Source: a virus. Taken from it: 24,333 nt of DNA. The stretch is taken from the IMG/VR virus record IMGVR_UViG_3300032240_000728, positions 1 to 24,333 of that record. One strand, written 5' to 3'. Below the pieces are notes generated by a model. It made no database searches, was not told the DNA's origin, and saw only the letters and a list, made by a program, of their open reading frames with translations. A program made the position numbers and the translations under genes. Of the stretch, positions 21,034 to 24,333 are shown piece after piece. Positions within the stretch are counted from its first letter, which is position 1; each line of letters starts with the position of its first letter.

Positions 21034-21777
21034 TCAATATTCGGTGGATGCGGCTTCGACCACTTCGCCGTCGTAGTCATTGCTGACCTTGACGCCGCCG
21101 GTGCGCACGGTATCGTACAGCTTCTCAGCACGCTCGTACAGATCCTTAGGCACGAACCCCAACGGGGTGATGTTGAAGTTAAAGTACGATTCGTTCCGCG
21201 CATTGGTCTCGGTCGTGGCCGATAGCTTGTAGGCGCGGCTGAAGGAGTCGGTATTCGTCATGCGAATCAGCGAATTCCAGCGCTTGGAGACCTTGATCTT
21301 GGACTTCGCCATCGAGATCACCGCCTCTTGCCAGTCGTCGCCATTGCGCACGAGAACGAAATGCTGCGCAGTATCGGCCACTTCTAGCCCTTCCTCGCCC
21401 AGGCCCGCAATCGCATCACGTGCTGCCGCCTCGGTCGGGAACGCGCCCCGGAATCCGTTGCTGCCGCCACCACCGAGCTTGCGATCTTTCCAGACGAGGT
21501 ACTGCTTGGTGTAGTACACCGGCACCACCGTCACCGTCTCGCCGTACAGTACGCGGGTCACGTTATTGTACAGCATCCCCTCCTCTGCGCCTTCAATATA
21601 CGACGCGTCAGTCTTTTTACGGACCGGCGACAGCGCTTGAATCAGCTCGATGCGGGGGATGATCATATCGTCAGTGCCGACGTTCTCGGCTCCGCGATTG
21701 CCCTGCTTCATGTAATCCGGTAATGTGTCGGACATTAACTGGAACTCTTCTTTCACTGCTACTTGGTTTTTAGCCAT
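21034..21777 (-). CDS. Conserved phage protein, 247 residues, probably DNA metabolism
   Basis: The conserved stretch DDMIIPRIELIQALSPVRKK (residues 36-55), then YIEGAEEGMLYNNVTRVLYG, VTVVPVYYTKQYLVWKDRK and a Gly-rich loop (GGGGSNGF), recur in many phage genomes near replication genes. I recall the family but not a proven role. The beta-rich middle and acidic end (YDGEVVEAASTEY) would fit an ssDNA-binding or recombination accessory protein, which is inference. It begins after a terminator-like hairpin and has GGAGAG upstream of its ATG. It is the first of three genes ending with the SF1 helicase. Confidence 0.65.
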   Translation of the reverse strand: MAKNQVAVKEEFQLMSDTLPDYMKQGNRGAENVGTDDMIIPRIELIQALSPVRKKTDASYIEGAEEGMLYNNVTRVLYGETVTVVPVYYTKQYLVWKDRKLGGGGSNGFRGAFPTEAAARDAIAGLGEEGLEVADTAQHFVLVRNGDDWQEAVISMAKSKIKVSKRWNSLIRMTNTDSFSRAYKLSATTETNARNESYFNFNITPLGFVPKDLYERAEKLYDTVRTGGVKVSNDYDGEVVEAASTEY

Positions 21778-21797
21778 GGTAATTACTCTCCATTAAG

Positions 21798-21822
21798 GTA
21801 AAACAGACGCACCGGAGTGCGC
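21798..21822 (-). terminator. Intrinsic terminator or attenuator with UCCG loop
   Basis: On the minus strand CGCAC-TCCG-GTGCG forms a five-pair stem with a UNCG tetraloop, followed by TCTGTTTTA. It lies between the stop of the 145-residue gene (21852) and the start of the 247-residue gene (21777). No promoter is visible before the latter, so partial readthrough is probably required. Confidence 0.65.
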
Positions 21823-21851
21823 CACTTGGTATCCGGCAAATGCCGAATTCT

Positions 21852-22289
21852 TTAGCGCCGAGTAATACTCGCACGCATGAACGGGGAGACATTGAGGAGG
21901 TCCTCCGGTATCTCTTGCCCGCCTTTAAACATACCCTTCACCGTCGCCTTGAGCGTCGATGCGTTAACCGTCGGCTGAATCAGATCACCGCGCCCGTTGT
22001 CGCGCAGCCAGTCGTAGAAGTTCCCTTTCATCTCGGCTTTAATGCTCACGTGCATATCGGCGGTCAGACTTACTCGGCCCACCCCGGTGATGTTGATATT
22101 GCTCACGCCTTCGTCATCCATCTTGGACGGGATCTTGGTGATCCGCAGGAAGTCGAAGCGCTTGTTCACCGCTTTGAGCTGGTCCTCCAGCACCTCTTTT
22201 TGCTTCTGCACCGCGTCCATCGCCACGATCAGCTCGTTCAGCGTCAGCGTGTCGTATTCGCTGAATTCGTTCATTTGTTCAATAGACAC
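21852..22289 (-). CDS. Conserved phage protein, 145 residues
   Basis: An N-terminal helix, probably coiled coil (LNELIVAMDAVQKQKEVLED), is followed by a compact domain. That domain runs KIPSKMDDEGVSNINITGVG, RVSLTADMHVSIKAEMKGNF, then NASTLKATVKGMFKGGQEIP and PFMRASITRR. The pattern IP-KMDDEG-SNI-I-GVGRVSLT occurs in uncharacterised proteins of other phages near replication genes. The tail RASITRR is basic. It overlaps the preceding gene by 11 bases and is followed by a terminator-like hairpin. No active-site motif is visible. Confidence 0.65.
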   Translation of the reverse strand: MSIEQMNEFSEYDTLTLNELIVAMDAVQKQKEVLEDQLKAVNKRFDFLRITKIPSKMDDEGVSNINITGVGRVSLTADMHVSIKAEMKGNFYDWLRDNGRGDLIQPTVNASTLKATVKGMFKGGQEIPEDLLNVSPFMRASITRR

Positions 22290-22620
22290 CTACTACTCCT
22301 TTAATTCCAATGCGAATCGCAGTGTATGCGCGATCGCGATTGTTCCATTTCAACACGTTGTACGTGTCACCCTTCTCACGAGCCAGTGCGAACACCAGTC
22401 CAGCGATTATCGGCGACCCGCTAGGGGCGATGTAGTCCACCTCCGGGTCATAACCTGCAAAGCGCTCACGGATTAGCCCCACGAGCTTCTGATTATGCAG
22501 TGAGTCGGGCACACTCGACACCTCGCTGGTGGACAGGAACACGGGGTCCCCAAATCGCTCGATATCGGAGTAGTTGGCCGTTGTGACCTCTTGGGTCACG
22601 TACACTTTAGCTTTGTTCAT
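22279..22620 (-). CDS. Conserved phage protein, 113 residues
   Basis: First gene after promoter P6. It starts MNKAKVYVTQEVTTANYSDI. The pattern of a VYVTQE strand, a Ser/Thr-rich region (PVFLSTSEVSSVPDS) and YDPEVDYIAPSGSPIIAGLV recalls a common uncharacterised family in tailed phages. It looks like a small alpha/beta protein. AGAGGG precedes the ATG and the gene overlaps the next one. No catalytic residues can be pointed out. Confidence 0.65.
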   Translation of the reverse strand: MNKAKVYVTQEVTTANYSDIERFGDPVFLSTSEVSSVPDSLHNQKLVGLIRERFAGYDPEVDYIAPSGSPIIAGLVFALAREKGDTYNVLKWNNRDRAYTAIRIGIKGVVGVY

Positions 22621-22654
22621 TCTTCCCTCTATTATGATGATTCGCTATGCCTCT

Positions 22655-22683
22655 ATTATACCTCACGTCAGCAGTCCTAGCAA
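22655..22683 (-). promoter_or_regulatory. Sigma70-type promoter P6
   Basis: TTGCTA, 17-base spacer, TATAAT. The -10 is consensus; the -35 has four matches. The spacer ends TGACGTGAGG, a weak form of the element before the -10 in the other promoters. It overlaps the end of the helicase gene, and the leader ends ATAGAGGGAAG. Confidence 0.75.
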
Positions 22684-24333
22684 TATGCTCTCGTTTCTAG
22701 CGTCGATGCTTGCTCGAACGAATTCGCTCACATTCTTCTTCTCCAGCAGCGCTTTCGTTACTGTCGCGTCCACTGTACCCTCGGCCACGATATCGATGTA
22801 CGTTACCGATTTGGTCTGCCCTATCCGGTGTGCTCGATCCTCGGACTGCTCACGGTCGGTGAACGAGAACGAGTTGGAGTAGTAGACCACTAGCTCGGCG
22901 CGAGTCATATTGAGACCCACACCACCGGTGGCAGCGTTGCCGACGAGAAATCGCGCCTTGCCGGTTTGGAACAGCTCCTTGACGTTATGGTGCCGATCAT
23001 CTTCTTCAATCGCACCGTAAATTTCCACTACCGCGCCGCGCCCGTATTTCTCCCGCAGCGCCTCGCTGACCATCTCGATCTCGGAAATGAAGCGACACCA
23101 GACGATGGTGCTGACCTCGTTCTCCTCCGCTATAGCCAGTAGCTCCTCGATTTTTGGGTTCTTGCCTTCAATGCGATTGCGCGAGAACTTATCCGGGTTG
23201 TAGAGATCGGGATTTCGCTCATAGGTGATGATGCCTCCGGCGATCTCCTGCAGTCGCAGCATTCGCTCAAGCACGGTTTTAACGGTGATGCCTTGATCGC
23301 CAGATACCGCTCGGTCACGCTTAGCAATTTCCTTGTATAGTCGTTTTTGTTCATCATTCAGCTTGACCTCACGGGTCTGGTATATTTTTGGCGGCAGCTC
23401 GGTGAGCACGTCCGACTTGCGCACTTGATAGACGAACGGGGAGACCAGCTCGATCAGCTCCTCCATGTTCTGGTACCCTATCACCTGCTTGCCCTCGAAC
23501 CCGCCCATCACCGCGTAGCGATTACGGAACGAGTAGAAATCCCCGATCCCGATGATATTCGGGTCCAGGAATTCGAACTGCATGAACACATCCATAGGCC
23601 CATTGGCCACCGGGGTCCCGGTCATAATCACTTTATAGCTCGCCGATCGCCCGAGCTTGACGCAGTTAGCACTCCGCACCGCCAAATGCGACTTGATCAT
23701 GTGCGCTTCATCCACCACCATGCCGACGCGAGTGCTGCAGCCCACGAACTTCTGCGCCAGCGCCATTGCGCCACCCGCAGCCAGTGATTCAGTGCCGACG
23801 ATCAGGAACTTCATGCGCCCGTCGACCTCAGTATTCCACTGCTCGAACGCTTTTGCTTTCGTCGTGTCGAGTATCATCACATCGCACTCGGTAGGGCAGT
23901 GAATCGCGATCTCGTCGGCCCAGTTGCGCCGTGTACTGAACTTGGTCACCACCAGCACTCGATCGATCTTCGCGTCGAGGTGATAGCCCGAGAACAGATC
24001 CAGCACCGTCTTGGTCTTGCCCGTCCCCATATCCATGTAGAATGCGAACGTGTGCTTGTCCCACGCCAGATCGAGCGCTCGCTTTTGGTACTCCCTCGGC
24101 TTGGTCTTGAATGGGTACGTAAGCGGGAACGTAGCGAGTCGGTGCGACCTTACTCGCTCAACAGTCGCATTCGCCACTTGTCTAGCTTCAGCCGCAAATA
24201 GGTCAGCGCTAAAAGCGGTAAGGAGATACTCACTATTAGCGCGTAGAGCAGGAGCAGTCCAAATTCGACGACGAGCATCCCAGCGACGGTTAGGGAGACC
24301 GCGAACTTTGTCGACCATCCAAGGCGGGGTGGA
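22663..24333 (-). CDS. SNF2/HARP-like DNA helicase or translocase, 5' end outside window
   Basis: At least 551 residues of a SNF2-family ATPase: FYMDMGTGKTKTVLDLF (Walker A around residues 96-102), VVDEAHMIKS (DEAH 203-206), VIMTGTPVANGPMDVF (230-245), IVWCRFISE in the second lobe, NAATGGVGLNMT, and SEDRAHRIGQT. These enzymes move along DNA and remodel or anneal branched structures. An in-frame ATG at 24318 exists, but the frame stays open to the window edge. The residues on either side, STPPWMVDKVRGLPNRRWDA, resemble the HARP-type substrate-recognition domain, so the true start is probably upstream. The gene is full through its C-terminus and ends at promoter P6. Confidence 0.9.
   Translation of the reverse strand, partial: STPPWMVDKVRGLPNRRWDARRRIWTAPALRANSEYLLTAFSADLFAAEARQVANATVERVRSHRLATFPLTYPFKTKPREYQKRALDLAWDKHTFAFYMDMGTGKTKTVLDLFSGYHLDAKIDRVLVVTKFSTRRNWADEIAIHCPTECDVMILDTTKAKAFEQWNTEVDGRMKFLIVGTESLAAGGAMALAQKFVGCSTRVGMVVDEAHMIKSHLAVRSANCVKLGRSASYKVIMTGTPVANGPMDVFMQFEFLDPNIIGIGDFYSFRNRYAVMGGFEGKQVIGYQNMEELIELVSPFVYQVRKSDVLTELPPKIYQTREVKLNDEQKRLYKEIAKRDRAVSGDQGITVKTVLERMLRLQEIAGGIITYERNPDLYNPDKFSRNRIEGKNPKIEELLAIAEENEVSTIVWCRFISEIEMVSEALREKYGRGAVVEIYGAIEEDDRHHNVKELFQTGKARFLVGNAATGGVGLNMTRAELVVYYSNSFSFTDREQSEDRAHRIGQTKSVTYIDIVAEGTVDATVTKALLEKKNVSEFVRASIDARNESILLGLLT

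Noticed and set aside
1-24333. tRNA genes, integrase, transposase or insertion sequence
   Set aside because: None recognised by eye on either strand; no recombinase motifs and no terminal inverted repeats flanking a coding region.

Overview
The window is a stretch of a tailed double-stranded DNA phage (Caudoviricetes). All supported genes lie on the minus strand, so transcription runs from position 24333 towards 1. They are packed tightly: start and stop codons overlap as ATGA, TGATG or TAATG at most junctions. The host is probably a Gram-negative bacterium with an ordinary housekeeping sigma factor, because near-perfect TTGACA-17-TATAAT promoters recur and AGAGGA-type ribosome binding sites precede many starts. 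Tail type and host species cannot be read from this window.

Region by region in transcription order: (1) 24333-19300, DNA processing: a SNF2/HARP-like helicase (5' end outside the window), two conserved hypothetical proteins, a 247-residue phage protein, a 101-residue helical protein and a UvrD/Rep-type SF1 helicase. (2) 19296-13701, one long operon behind a strong promoter: an SSB-like protein ending in DDIPF, a PolA-family polymerase (DpoZ type), PurZ (a PurA homologue with Ser at the catalytic Asp position), a MazG-like MazZ, five small proteins, an HD-domain DatZ and an NrdR-like zinc ribbon. This is the gene set for replacing adenine by 2-aminoadenine (base Z) in the phage genome. (3) 13762-11414: a histone-deacetylase-fold amidohydrolase, a 395-residue protein of unknown function and a DUF6378-like protein behind their own promoter. 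(4) 11417-6486: accessory modules of small unknown proteins, a DUF932 protein, a DUF2325-like protein and a PD-(D/E)XK nuclease, each module behind a copy of the same promoter-leader cassette. (5) 6485-5954: about 530 bp without genes, holding a two-sided palindromic array of twelve GTTCCA half-sites. (6) 5953-1: the late packaging and head genes: small terminase, large terminase, an unknown protein, portal, and the start of one more gene.

How the genes fit together: MazZ should cut dGTP to dGMP, the substrate of PurZ. PurZ should make the succinyl precursor of dZMP, which host PurB and kinases carry to dZTP. DatZ should destroy dATP so that it does not compete, and DpoZ with the SSB-like protein should copy the genome with Z. 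The most notable items beyond this pathway are the HDAC-like enzyme, the palindromic iteron array before the terminase genes, the repeated promoter cassettes and the truncated NrdR-like zinc ribbon. All function calls come from reading motifs by eye; no database search was run.
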